Below, piece after piece: positions 42,818 through 52,080 of a stretch of DNA of 64,000 bases. Both the position numbers and the translations under genes were made by a program. Under the pieces are notes generated by a model. That model searched no databases. It was given only the letters and a program-made list of their open reading frames with translations, and was not told the DNA's origin. Within the stretch, counting starts at the first letter, position 1. Every line of letters starts with the position of its first letter. Source of the stretch: Sphaerisporangium melleum (GTDB lineage Bacteria; Actinomycetota; Actinomycetes; Streptosporangiales; Streptosporangiaceae); NCBI RefSeq assembly GCF_014646695.1, contig NZ_BMNT01000038.1, positions 1 through 64,000 of the forward strand, written 5' to 3'.

Positions 42818-43841
42818 GGAGCCACAGGCGCGGCCGTCGCCGCCCTGGCCCGCGAGTGCCCAAGGCACGAGTGGCGCGCCCCGGCTCCCGGCGGCCGGCC
42901 GCGACCGCGGCGGGGCACGGCCCTGGCCCGTCACAGGCGGCGGCGGACGCCGTCCCTGGGCGCCCGTCGGCGCGGGGAAGGGCGGGCCGTCGTGGACCCC
43001 GGGAGGGGGCGCGGGGAGGGGTTCCGGGGCGGCGGGGGCTGGAGGGCGGCCGTGGAGCGGCGCCCGGGCGCGGGCCGCCGGGCTGCGGGCGATCCACGAG
43101 CGCGAGGAGCTCGAGCGCGGCATACGCTTCCGCACCCTGTTTCTGCTGATCATGGGAACGATCCTCGCCATCGCGGCGGTCAACGTGCTGATCGGCACGG
43201 TCGGCCTGCTGCAGGAGACCCGTTCCCGGCCGCTGACCGTCGCTGAGCGCGCCCGCTACGCCGAGCAGGACATCGCCCGCCGCTGGCAGGCGTGGCGGGC
43301 CGAGGAGGTCTTCCCGGCCGAGGTGGAGTACACCGGCCTGGCCCGGGTGCGGCAGCTCGCCAGGCGCGTGGGCATCGCGCCCGAGGCGCCCTGCTCGGCG
43401 GTGATGGACGCGCCGGTCGCCTCGGTGCTGCGCGAGCACGGCTGCCGCACCGTGCTGCGCGCCACCTACGTGGACCAGACCTCGACCTTCGTGATGACCG
43501 TGGGGGTGGCCGTGCTGCCTGATGAGGAGACCCGGGTGGACACCGCGGCCGACCTGCCGGTGGACGACCGGGTGGGCGTCCGCCCCGTGGCCTTCCCCGG
43601 CACCGTCGCCGACTCCTTCGGCGCCGCGCAACGCCAGCGCACCGGCTGGACCGCCGCCGGCCCGTACATCGTGTTCTCCACGGCGGGGTACGCCGACGGC
43701 CGCACCCGTGCCGCCGTCGCCCCGCAGGAGATCCTGCACAGCGAGCTGTGGCCGGCCGCGCAGGGGGTGGCCGGGCAGATCGTCCGTGGCCTGGCCGCGC
43801 CGCCCGACATCCCCCGGTGCACCCAGGGGAACGTGTGTTGA
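42807..43841 (+). CDS. Membrane-anchored four-cysteine ectodomain protein, module 2
   Basis: This 344-residue paralogue of the 40725-41444 product has a longer Pro/Gly/Arg-rich cytoplasmic tail (about 1-100), one transmembrane helix (about 110-136) and the same outside domain. Its cysteines C196, C213, C338 and C344 keep the 17-residue spacing of the first pair. Its stop overlaps the second protease start within GTGTTGA, the same 7-base arrangement as module 1. Family and function are unknown. Confidence 0.82.
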   Translation: MSPEEPQARPSPPWPASAQGTSGAPRLPAAGRDRGGARPWPVTGGGGRRPWAPVGAGKGGPSWTPGGGAGRGSGAAGAGGRPWSGARARAAGLRAIHEREELERGIRFRTLFLLIMGTILAIAAVNVLIGTVGLLQETRSRPLTVAERARYAEQDIARRWQAWRAEEVFPAEVEYTGLARVRQLARRVGIAPEAPCSAVMDAPVASVLREHGCRTVLRATYVDQTSTFVMTVGVAVLPDEETRVDTAADLPVDDRVGVRPVAFPGTVADSFGAAQRQRTGWTAAGPYIVFSTAGYADGRTRAAVAPQEILHSELWPAAQGVAGQIVRGLAAPPDIPRCTQGNVC

Positions 43842-45016
43842 GGGCGGCCGGCGTGCTCGGCGCGGCGCTCGCGCTCACCGGGTTGCTCGCCGGGCCTCCC
43901 GCGGTGGCGCAGGACGTCCGCGGCCGGCAGCAGTGGGTGCTGGACGCCGTCAAGGCCGAGCAGGCGTGGCGGACCTCCCGCGGCGCGGGCGTGACCGTCG
44001 CGGTGGTCGACAGCGTCGTCGACGAGGCGACCCGCGAGCTGAAGGGCAAGGTCACCGTCGCGCCCGACATGCGTTCCACCCTGTTCGACGAGGTCCCGCT
44101 CGCGCGTGGCCCGCACGGCACGGCGATGGCCTCGCTGATCGCCGGGTCGGGCAAGGAGGGCGGTCTGATCGGGGTCGCGCCGGAGTCCCGCATCCTGTCG
44201 GTCCCGGTGATCGACGAGAGCGAGCCGGAGGACGACTTCGTCGAGCCCGACGACGGCCTCGGCCCGCCCGCCGAGAGCCCGCTGTCCCGTGCCCTGCGGT
44301 ACGCCACCGACCACGGGGCCCAGGTGATCAGCATGTCCCTCGGCGAGTACGCCACGCAGCGCGCCGACCGGCAGGCCGTGGCGTACGCGCTGGCGCGGGG
44401 GGTCGTCCTGGTGGCGGCCGTGGGCAACGACGGCGACTCGGAGTCCGCGCTGCGGCGCGGCACCTCGTTCTGGAGCTTCCCCGCGGGCTACCCCGGGGTG
44501 ATCGGCGTCGGCGCGGTGGACAAGAACGGCCGGCCCGCGGCGTTCAGCAGCGACAACCTCTCGGTGCTGGTCGGCGCGCCCGGCGTCGGGGTGACGGCCG
44601 CGGTCCCGGGCGGCGGTTACCAGGAGGTCGAGGGCAGCAGCGCCTCCACGGCGCTGGTGGCCGGAGTGGCCGCCCTGATAAAAGCCAGATATCCCCATCT
44701 TCCGCCCGAATTGGTGTCCCGCGCCATCTCTTCTACGGCCCGTGGGGGTTCGCCCGCCGGATATGACGACAAGCGGGGTTTCGGGGTGGTCGACGCCGCC
44801 GCCGCGCTGACCCGCGCGGGTGAACTGGTGGCTTATCAAGGCTCGACGGCGGTGCGCGGCGATCTGCATTTCGGAAACGGCGCGACGGCTCCCGCACCCA
44901 CGCCGCCCGGCCCGGATCCCCTGCGGCTGTGGGTCTACGGCGCGGGAGTTCTGTTCGGCCTCGTCGCGTTCGGCGCCGCGGTCATCGTGCTCACCCGGCG
45001 GGCGGAACGGCAATGA
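43835..45016 (+). CDS. Mycosin-like S8 serine protease with divergent motifs, module 2
   Basis: This 393-residue protein has a signal peptide (about 1-27), an S8 domain and a C-terminal transmembrane helix. Triad positions are D59, H94 (PHGTAMAS), N198 (VGNDG) and S269. The motif after the Asp is DSVVD instead of DSGVD, and the serine motif is GSSAS instead of GTSMAT, so all triad residues remain but the surroundings differ. It also carries an acidic insert (DESEPEDDFVEPDDG). It is probably active, but with altered specificity or rate (inference). Confidence 0.88.
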   Translation: MLRAAGVLGAALALTGLLAGPPAVAQDVRGRQQWVLDAVKAEQAWRTSRGAGVTVAVVDSVVDEATRELKGKVTVAPDMRSTLFDEVPLARGPHGTAMASLIAGSGKEGGLIGVAPESRILSVPVIDESEPEDDFVEPDDGLGPPAESPLSRALRYATDHGAQVISMSLGEYATQRADRQAVAYALARGVVLVAAVGNDGDSESALRRGTSFWSFPAGYPGVIGVGAVDKNGRPAAFSSDNLSVLVGAPGVGVTAAVPGGGYQEVEGSSASTALVAGVAALIKARYPHLPPELVSRAISSTARGGSPAGYDDKRGFGVVDAAAALTRAGELVAYQGSTAVRGDLHFGNGATAPAPTPPGPDPLRLWVYGAGVLFGLVAFGAAVIVLTRRAERQ

Positions 45017-45101
45017 TCACGTCCGGGGCGCGATCAGGGCGCTGTTCGGCGGCCGTTCGGTGGCATTTCGGATGCGGTCTGACCGTTCTCGCCCTTTTCC
45101 G

Positions 45102-45116
45102 TACCGGTGACCGGTA
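45102..45116. promoter_or_regulatory. Perfect palindrome upstream of 45141
   Basis: TACCGGT-G-ACCGGTA covers the expected -35 region of TAGGGT (45126-45131), which is 9 bases before GTG 45141. It is a likely repressor or activator site. Confidence 0.6.
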
Positions 45117-45140
45117 AAGGTTCGCTAGGGTTTTCTTCTC

Positions 45141-45515
45141 GTGGGATACGAGTTGCGGGTACAACGCGAATCGCCGCTCGCCTACGCCGAGCTCAGCGCC
45201 GTGACGGCGCCGGTGGACACCGGCCTCGAACTGCGCGGGACGCCGGAGGCGGGGCAGGTGTTCGCCCGGCATGGTGAGTCCGAGCACGCCATCGCCATCT
45301 GGCAGGGGCGCCTGTACGGCGAGCCGACCTCCGACTGGCAGGTCGCCCAGCTCGCCCGGCTCGCCGCCATGCTCGGCGGGCGCCTGGCCGGCGAGGACGG
45401 CGAGACGTACGTCATCCGGGACGGCATCGTCGAGCAGGTGAGCGGAGAGACGACCTACGAGTTCGGCAAGCTGGAGGAGATCCTCTCCCTCGGCCCCGCA
45501 CAATGGAGCACATGA
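45141..45515 (+). CDS. Conserved hypothetical protein
   Basis: This 124-residue protein begins GYELRVQRESPLAYAELSAV and contains WQVAQLARLAAMLGGRLAGE. It looks like a small alpha-beta protein. I do not recognise a family. Its end overlaps the alkyltransferase-like gene by ATGA, so the two are coupled and may act together in DNA repair (inference). Confidence 0.75.
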   Translation: MGYELRVQRESPLAYAELSAVTAPVDTGLELRGTPEAGQVFARHGESEHAIAIWQGRLYGEPTSDWQVAQLARLAAMLGGRLAGEDGETYVIRDGIVEQVSGETTYEFGKLEEILSLGPAQWST

Positions 45516-45817
45516 TCGGTGATCCGACGCCCTTCGCCGAGCGGGTGCTCGACCTGGTCGAGCGCATACCGCACGGCATGGTCATGTCCTACGGGGACAT
45601 CGCCGAGTATCTCGGGGAGGGCGGGCCGCGGCAGGTGGGCCGGGTGATGGCCATCTGGGGCGGAGGTGTTCCCTGGTGGCGGGTGGTGCGCGCCGACGGC
45701 CGCCCGGTGCAGGGCCACGAGAGTCCGTGCCTGGCGCACTGGCGCGAGGAGCGCACCCCGATGCGCGGGGAAAGAGCCGATATGCGGCACGCCCGGTGGC
45801 AGGGAGATCATCAGTGA
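45512..45817 (+). CDS. Alkyltransferase-like (ATL) DNA-binding protein
   Basis: ATL proteins bind O6-alkylguanine in DNA but cannot remove the alkyl group; they flag the damage for nucleotide excision repair. The 101-residue product has the MGMT DNA-binding core (GMVMSYGDIAEYLG, RQVGRVMA), and the active-site PCHRV is here P54-W55-W56-R57-V. So the acceptor Cys is replaced by Trp, as in known ATLs. ATG 45512 forms ATGA with the previous stop; ATG 45503 is an alternative. M. tuberculosis Rv3204 lies at the same position. Confidence 0.92.
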   Translation: MIGDPTPFAERVLDLVERIPHGMVMSYGDIAEYLGEGGPRQVGRVMAIWGGGVPWWRVVRADGRPVQGHESPCLAHWREERTPMRGERADMRHARWQGDHQ

Positions 45818-45888
45818 TTTCCCAGTAACTGCTATTACCATTCCAGAAACGCCCCTTGCGGTGAGACTGGAAAGGCGGTGCCTCCCCG

Positions 45889-48861
45889 ATGGCCACCGGT
45901 GCCCCGCCCGCACCCAGCGGTGACATCGTCGCCGACCGGTTGCGAGCCGCCCAGGACCTCTACGACAGGGGAGATCCGCTCGACGCCGTGATCGCGGCGG
46001 TCCACGCCGAGGGCCTCACCCGCGCCGAGCGCCGCAGGCTGCACTACGAGGCGCTCAACGGCCCCCTCGGCCTGCGCCTGGAGACCGCCGCCCGCCGCGA
46101 CGCCACGCGCCTGCGGCAGGCCATCGACCTGCTGCGCGACTACCTCGACGGGGTGGACGCCTCGGTCAAGCGCCGGCTGCCGGTCGCCCGCCGCCTCGCC
46201 TGCCACCTCATCGAGCACCGCGACCCGCGCGAGCTGGCCGAGGGGGACGAGCTCGCCGGGCTGGTCGCCGCCACCGCCGAGCCCTCCAAGCGTGTCCGCC
46301 GAGGCCTTGCCTGGTACGCCGACCTGCCCGTCAGCGCGCCGCGATCGCTGTTCCGGCTGCGCAGGTCGGACCTGGTCCCGCTGACCGAGGTCGCCGACGT
46401 CTCCTGGCACGAGGGGAGGCTGCGGGTCACCGGGCACGCCTACCTGGTCGGGCTGTCGGTGCGCGGCAGGCGCTTCAACCGCGCCACCGTCGTGCTGCGC
46501 GGCCCCCGCTGGGTGCCCCCCATCGCCGCCCGCACCCGGCGCGTCTACCGGCCCGAGGCCACCCACGGCGCCGCCGAGCCCGGCTGCAACTACGACTGGG
46601 CCGGCTTCGCCGCCGAGATCCGCCCGTGGTCGCTGCGCTGGCGCGCCGCCATCCGCGCCGTCGTGCACGCCGCCCAGCGGACGCTGCGCGGCCGGCCTCC
46701 GGTCCCCGACACCACCACCTGGCGCGCCGACATCGTGATCTGGAGCCGCGGCGCCCGCGCCACCGGCGCCCTGCGCGGCCCGGTCATCGGGCGCACCGAG
46801 CGGCCGGCCGGGCTGCGGGTCGGCCCCCGATGGTGGGTGCGCCCGGCCTGGACCTCCGACCGGACGTTCCAGGTCGTGCTCCAGCCCACCCGGGCCGAGC
46901 TCACCGGCGTCACCCATGACGGCGACCAGGTGCGGCTCACCGGCTTCCTGCCCGGCACCAACGCCGACAAGGGCCGGGCACGACTGGGCGGGCACCGCAT
47001 GGCCGCCGAGTTCACCCCGGCCGAGGGCGGCACGCGCTTCACCGTCGGCCTGTCGGTCGCCGCGCTCGTGAAGGAACAGGACGCGCGCAGGCTCTGGGTC
47101 GAGCCCAAGGGCGACCCGGCGGCCCCGGTGATGATGGACGACGACACCGAGACGCGCGTCGGCGTCGGCCGCCGTGAGATCACCGTGCTGCGCGACCGCC
47201 GCGACCGCGTCGTGGTCGCGGCGCACCGCGTCTGGCCGGTCATCACCTCCGCGGGGTGGGGCGACGACGGCGTGCTCACCCTGTCGGGCACCTACCACGA
47301 CACCGAGCCCGGGCAGCGTGACCTCGTGCTGCGCCAGCGCGCCGGGTCGATCTACCGCGTGCCGCTGACCCGCTCGGGCGAGCGGTTCACCGTCCGCCTC
47401 TCCCCGGACGCCATGCCGAGGTACGCCGGCACGGTGGCGCTGGCCTCGGGCACCTGGAGCCTGTCGGTCGCGGGCGGCAAGGGCACCACGGCGCCGCTGC
47501 GGGTCGACCACCGCCTGCTCGACACCCTCGACGAGGGAGTGCACATCATCGGCGGACGCGAGTACCGCCTGGTGGCCACCCGCTTCGACGCGCCCGTCCT
47601 GATCGCCGCGGAGCGCCGTCCGGACGACGAGAAGGGCGCGAGCGGGCTGTGGTCGCTGCGCAGGGTCCACTACCCCGGCGAGCGGCGCCGCGAGCTGCGC
47701 GAGGCGACCGTGTACATCTCCTTCGACGGGCGGTCCTACTCCGACAACGCCCGCGCCGTCTACGAGGAGCGGCTGCGCCGCGGGGACGACCGCGAGCACA
47801 TCTGGGTGGTCAAGGACGGCTCGTTCGTCCCGCCCGACTCGGCGGCGCTCGGCCTCGGCCCGGGCATCACGCCGACCATCGTGCGCGAGGGCAGCCGCGA
47901 GCACTACACCGCGCTGGCCCGCTCGCGGCACATCATCACCAACACCCTGCTCCCGCAGTGGTTCCACGCCCGTGAGGACCAGATCTGCGTGCAGACCTGG
48001 CACGGCAGCCCGGTCAAGCGGGTCGGCGGCGACCAGCGTCACATGGCCCGCGAGCCCAGGCCGCCCGCCTGGTACCGCCAGGCCGCCGAGGTGGCCAACT
48101 GGGACCTGCTGGTCACCCAGAGCCCGTGGGCGTCGGAGGTGCTGCGCCGGGCCTTCGGGTACGGCGGGGAGACCCTGGAGTCGGGGCTGCCGCGCAACGA
48201 CGTGCTGTCCTCGCCCGACCGCGCCGAGCTCGCCGCCGCCGTGCGGCGCGGCCTCGGCATCCCGGCCGGCAGGCGGGTGGTGCTCTACGCGCCGACCTGG
48301 CGCGACCACGACCGCAGGAACTCCTCGGTGCGGCTCGACCTCGCCGAGGCCAGGCGGGTGCTCGGCCGCGACCACGTGCTGCTGGTGCGCGGCCACATGA
48401 TGCAGGCGCCGCCGGTCGCCGCCGGCCTGCTGGTCCCCGGCCCCACCTCGCTGGTGCGGCCGGGGCCGATGACCCGTGAGTACCCCTTCGCCATCGACGT
48501 GACCGCCTATCCCGACATGGCCGACCTGCTGCTGATCGCCGACGTGCTGATCACCGACTACTCCTCGTCCATGTTCGACTTCGCCGCCACCCGCCGTCCG
48601 ATGATCTTCTTCGGCTACGACCTGGAGCGTTACCGCAACTCCCGCGGCCTCTACTTCGACCTGCGCACCCAGGCCCCCGGCCCGCTGCTCACCGATGGCG
48701 CCGACGTCATCGAGGCGGTCCGCCTGATCGACGCCCTCTCCGGCGACTACACCGGCCGCTACGACGACTTCGTCCGCACCTACGCTCCCCGCGACGACGG
48801 CAAGGCCACCCCCCGCCTCGTCGACCACGTCTTCACCGGGGCCATCGACGCCCGCCGCTGA
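45889..48861 (+). CDS. CDP-glycerol:polyglycerophosphate glycerophosphotransferase-like (TagF/TarF) protein
   Basis: This 990-residue protein has a C-terminal Glyphos_transf domain (about 610-985) with the conserved QTWHGSPVKRVG near 700 and ITDYSSSMFDFA near 890. This is the GT-B fold that polymerises teichoic acid backbones. The N-terminal 600 residues are basic and beta-rich with no clear domain, and may bind membrane or acceptor. A GGAAAGGCGG site precedes ATG 45889. The actual polymer is not deducible. Confidence 0.88.
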   Translation: MATGAPPAPSGDIVADRLRAAQDLYDRGDPLDAVIAAVHAEGLTRAERRRLHYEALNGPLGLRLETAARRDATRLRQAIDLLRDYLDGVDASVKRRLPVARRLACHLIEHRDPRELAEGDELAGLVAATAEPSKRVRRGLAWYADLPVSAPRSLFRLRRSDLVPLTEVADVSWHEGRLRVTGHAYLVGLSVRGRRFNRATVVLRGPRWVPPIAARTRRVYRPEATHGAAEPGCNYDWAGFAAEIRPWSLRWRAAIRAVVHAAQRTLRGRPPVPDTTTWRADIVIWSRGARATGALRGPVIGRTERPAGLRVGPRWWVRPAWTSDRTFQVVLQPTRAELTGVTHDGDQVRLTGFLPGTNADKGRARLGGHRMAAEFTPAEGGTRFTVGLSVAALVKEQDARRLWVEPKGDPAAPVMMDDDTETRVGVGRREITVLRDRRDRVVVAAHRVWPVITSAGWGDDGVLTLSGTYHDTEPGQRDLVLRQRAGSIYRVPLTRSGERFTVRLSPDAMPRYAGTVALASGTWSLSVAGGKGTTAPLRVDHRLLDTLDEGVHIIGGREYRLVATRFDAPVLIAAERRPDDEKGASGLWSLRRVHYPGERRRELREATVYISFDGRSYSDNARAVYEERLRRGDDREHIWVVKDGSFVPPDSAALGLGPGITPTIVREGSREHYTALARSRHIITNTLLPQWFHAREDQICVQTWHGSPVKRVGGDQRHMAREPRPPAWYRQAAEVANWDLLVTQSPWASEVLRRAFGYGGETLESGLPRNDVLSSPDRAELAAAVRRGLGIPAGRRVVLYAPTWRDHDRRNSSVRLDLAEARRVLGRDHVLLVRGHMMQAPPVAAGLLVPGPTSLVRPGPMTREYPFAIDVTAYPDMADLLLIADVLITDYSSSMFDFAATRRPMIFFGYDLERYRNSRGLYFDLRTQAPGPLLTDGADVIEAVRLIDALSGDYTGRYDDFVRTYAPRDDGKATPRLVDHVFTGAIDARR

Positions 48862-49060
48862 GTTCCCGCCTCCGCGGGCATCACGGGGTCCGTGCGCGCC
48901 GGTTCACCCGGCCTCCGGAGCCGAAGCGTGCTCCAGCCGCCGGACGGTGGTTCGCCGGGCTTTGAGGTGCTGTGCGGAGCCCGGTCTGGTCCCCTACATG
49001 CACTTACGTCACGAACGGCGGACTTGACCGCATACGCAACACGCCCGTTACGCCCAAGGG

Positions 49061-49089
49061 TTGACCTTGACGGACCGTCCGTGGATAAC
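49061..49089 (+). promoter_or_regulatory. Sigma-70-like promoter of LuxR gene
   Basis: TTGACC (49061-49066), 17 bp, GATAAC (49084-49089). The expected start near 49096 leaves a leader of about 34 bases before ATG 49130. The remaining bases back to 48862 hold no gene. Confidence 0.65.
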
Positions 49090-49129
49090 TGACGCGGGGG
49101 GTCATGTAACCCGTACCTTGGAGCGGTCG

Positions 49130-51946
49130 ATGAGCGGCGTGCCTGCGCCAGCACTTATAGGTCGCGCCTCTGAGCTGCGGGCCTTATCGGAGGCGATCGT
49201 ACGTCCGCCCGCGGTGGTGCTGGTGGAGGGCGAGGCCGGCATCGGCAAGACGCGCCTGGTCCGCGCCGCGCTCGGCCGCCTGCCGTCCGGTGACCGGGCC
49301 GTCCTGCTCGGCTACTGCCACCAGATCCGCGAGCCGTTCCCGTATGGGCCGGTGATCGAGGCGCTGCGCGACATCGCCGGGCGGCTGCCCGCGCCCGAGG
49401 CGCTCAACCCGGTCACCGGGGCCCTGCGCGACTACCTGCCCGAGCTGTCGGCCGCGCTGCCGCCGTCCCCGCCTCCGCTGGACGACCCGCGGGCCGAGCG
49501 GCACCGCGTGTTCCGCGCCATCCGCGCCCTGCTGGCCGCCGTCGCCCCGGCCGTCCTGGTCATCGAGGACCTGCACTGGGCCGACGACGGCACGCGTGAC
49601 CTGCTGCGCTTCCTGGCCGACCAGCTGCCCACCGGCCTGGCGCTGGTGGCGACCTACCGGCGGGAGGACCAGGGCGCGGCCCGCTTCCCGCTCGGCCGCG
49701 CCTACCGGCACCACCCCGACACCACCAGCGTCGTCGTGTCGCTCGCCCCGCTGGACGTCTCCGGCGTCGCCAGCCTGGCCGGCGCGCTGCTCGACCGGCC
49801 GGACCTGTCGCCCGCGTTCGCCGAGCGGCTGCACGAGCGGACGGCGGGCATCCCGTTCGTCGTCGAGGAGGTCGTCCGGTCCCTGCCTGGCTCGCTGGAG
49901 CCCGACGCGCTCGACCGTGTCGGGGTGCCGCTGCTGCTGCGCGAGGCCATGGCCGAGCGGATGGCCGGGCTGACGTCGGCGGCCGTCGGCGCGGTCCACG
50001 CGGCGGCGCTGCTCCGGCTGCCCGCCGGTGAGCAGCTCATCACCGCGGTCGGCGGCACCGCCGCCGGGCTGGGCGAGGCGCTGCGGGCGGGCGTCCTGCA
50101 CGAGCACGCCGACGGACGGTACGGCTTCCGCCACGCGCTCGCCCAGCAGGCGGTGTACGACGCGATCCCCGGCCCCGACCGCCGCTCCGGGCACGAACGC
50201 GCGATGGCCGCCCTGCTGGCGATGGACTCCCCGCCCCTGGTGCAACTCGCCTTCCACGCGCGGCAGGCCGGCGACACCGAGGCGTGGCTGCGGCACGGCG
50301 CCGCCGCCGCCCAGCAGGCCGCGGCGCTCGGCGACACCGCGATGGCCGTCGAGGTCATCGAGGGCATGCTCGACGACCCCGGGCTGCCCGCCGCCGAGCG
50401 CGGCCCGCTCGCGCTGATGCTCGGCCGGTTCGCGGCGACCGGGCTGTCCCACCAGCGCGTGGTGCGCCTGCTGCGCCACGTGCTGCGCGACGGCTTCCTG
50501 TCCAGCGACGAGCGCGCCGAGGCCCGGCTCAGCCTCGGCGTCGTGCTGTCCAACCAGGCCGGGGACACCGCCGCCGGCCGGCCGGAGATCATGGCCGCCT
50601 GCGCCGAGCTGAGCCACCGGCCCACGCTCGCCGCGCGCGGCTGGGCGAGCCTGGCCATGCCCGAGTGGGGTGTCGAGCCGCTGGCCAGGCACCTTGAGTG
50701 GATGGAACGCGCCGAGGCGCTGGTCGCCACCGCCGACAACCCCGAGCTGACCGCCGCCGTCCTGGTCAACCGGGCGTCGCTGGAGATGGCCATCGGCTCT
50801 CCCGGCGCGTTCGCGGTCGCGGCGACGCTGCCGTCCGGCGACCCGTCGACGGCGGTACGCCGCGAGGTCGCCCGGGCGTACTCCAACCTGCACGACCTGG
50901 CGACCAGCCTCGGCCACTACGACGCCGCCGAGCGGTTCGCCCGGGAGGGGCGCAGGCTCGCGGCGGAGACCGGCGCGCAGTACCCCGCCTACCTGCTCGA
51001 CGTCTCGACCATCCGCCGGGAGTGGCTGACCGGCCGGTGGGAGGGGCTGCGCGATCGGGCGGCGGCCCTCGGCGAGCTGGCCACCGAGACGCCGCTGATC
51101 GTCGTGGACGTGTGGCTGGTGCTCGGCTGGCTCGCCCTGGCGACGGGCGAGTGGGAGGAGGCCACCAAGCACTTCCTCGCCGCGGGTCTGGACGCGCCCG
51201 AGTCCCGGTACATCCCGATCGCGCTGGCCGCCGCCGGCGGCATGATCGAGCTGCACCTGGCGCGCGGCGAGCAGGCCCTCGCGCTGGCCGAGGCGGAACG
51301 GGCCGCCGGCCTGCTGCGCCGCAAGGGCGTGTGGGTGTGGGGCGCCTACCTGATGCCCTCCGCGGTCACCGCGTTCGCGTGGAGCGGCCGGATCGGCGCG
51401 GCGGCCGACCTGGTCGCCGAGTACGCCGACGGCATCGCCGGCCGGGTGGCGCCGACCGCCCACGCGGCGCTGGACGCCGCCCGCGGCGCGCTCGCCGCCG
51501 CCGAGCGCCGGCACGCCGAGGCGGCCGCGCACTACGGGCGGGCCCGGGACGCCTACGCCGTCATGCCGCAGCCCTACGCGGCGGCCCGCGCGGGCGAGGG
51601 AGAGGCGCGGGCCCGGCTCGCCCTGGGCGACGCGGGCGCCGCCGAGGTCTTCGCCCGGCTGGCTGAGCGGTTCGCCGAGCTCGGCGCCACGCACGACGCC
51701 GCCCGGTGCCGGCGCGTCCTGCGTGACATCGGCGTGGGCGTGCAGCTTCCCCGCCAGCGCAGGAACGGCACGAGCGCCCTGTCGCAGCGCGAACGCGAGG
51801 TCGCCCGGCTGGTCGCGCTGGGCCGCACCAACCGGGAGATCGCCGACGTGCTGTTCCTGTCCCGGCGGACCGTCGAGAGCCACGTGGCGACCGTGCTGCG
51901 CAAGCTCGGCGTCCGTTCCCGGACCGAGGTCACCCCGCCCGTCTGA
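49130..51946 (+). CDS. Large ATP-binding LuxR-family regulator (LAL type)
   Basis: This 938-residue regulator has an N-terminal AAA/NB-ARC-like ATPase. Walker A is GEAGIGKT at 34-41, and Walker B is LVIEDLHWAD near 145. A long helical TPR-like middle follows, with a LuxR helix-turn-helix at the C-terminus (LSQREREVARLVALGRTNRE). Such proteins activate catabolic or antibiotic genes on sensing an inducer. GGAG lies 6 bases before ATG 49130. No obvious target cluster is adjacent; the convergent M4 protease or the TagF-like gene are candidates only by position. Confidence 0.93.
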   Translation: MSGVPAPALIGRASELRALSEAIVRPPAVVLVEGEAGIGKTRLVRAALGRLPSGDRAVLLGYCHQIREPFPYGPVIEALRDIAGRLPAPEALNPVTGALRDYLPELSAALPPSPPPLDDPRAERHRVFRAIRALLAAVAPAVLVIEDLHWADDGTRDLLRFLADQLPTGLALVATYRREDQGAARFPLGRAYRHHPDTTSVVVSLAPLDVSGVASLAGALLDRPDLSPAFAERLHERTAGIPFVVEEVVRSLPGSLEPDALDRVGVPLLLREAMAERMAGLTSAAVGAVHAAALLRLPAGEQLITAVGGTAAGLGEALRAGVLHEHADGRYGFRHALAQQAVYDAIPGPDRRSGHERAMAALLAMDSPPLVQLAFHARQAGDTEAWLRHGAAAAQQAAALGDTAMAVEVIEGMLDDPGLPAAERGPLALMLGRFAATGLSHQRVVRLLRHVLRDGFLSSDERAEARLSLGVVLSNQAGDTAAGRPEIMAACAELSHRPTLAARGWASLAMPEWGVEPLARHLEWMERAEALVATADNPELTAAVLVNRASLEMAIGSPGAFAVAATLPSGDPSTAVRREVARAYSNLHDLATSLGHYDAAERFAREGRRLAAETGAQYPAYLLDVSTIRREWLTGRWEGLRDRAAALGELATETPLIVVDVWLVLGWLALATGEWEEATKHFLAAGLDAPESRYIPIALAAAGGMIELHLARGEQALALAEAERAAGLLRRKGVWVWGAYLMPSAVTAFAWSGRIGAAADLVAEYADGIAGRVAPTAHAALDAARGALAAAERRHAEAAAHYGRARDAYAVMPQPYAAARAGEGEARARLALGDAGAAEVFARLAERFAELGATHDAARCRRVLRDIGVGVQLPRQRRNGTSALSQREREVARLVALGRTNREIADVLFLSRRTVESHVATVLRKLGVRSRTEVTPPV

Positions 51947-52080
51947 CGCCGCTTCCCGACGGGACCCCTGCCCTCGCTCCCGGGCGGAGGCAGCCCTCTG
52001 TACGGGCCGCTCCTTGCGAGGTTCCGCCGTCCTCCCCGGCCGTTGGCGTCGTTGGCCTGGTCGCGGACCGGCATGGGGAA

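Noticed and set aside
41438-45016. Interpretation of the two S8 proteases as part of an ESX (type VII) locus
   Set aside because: No ESX core component or WXG100 protein is present within the window; only the protease architecture matches.
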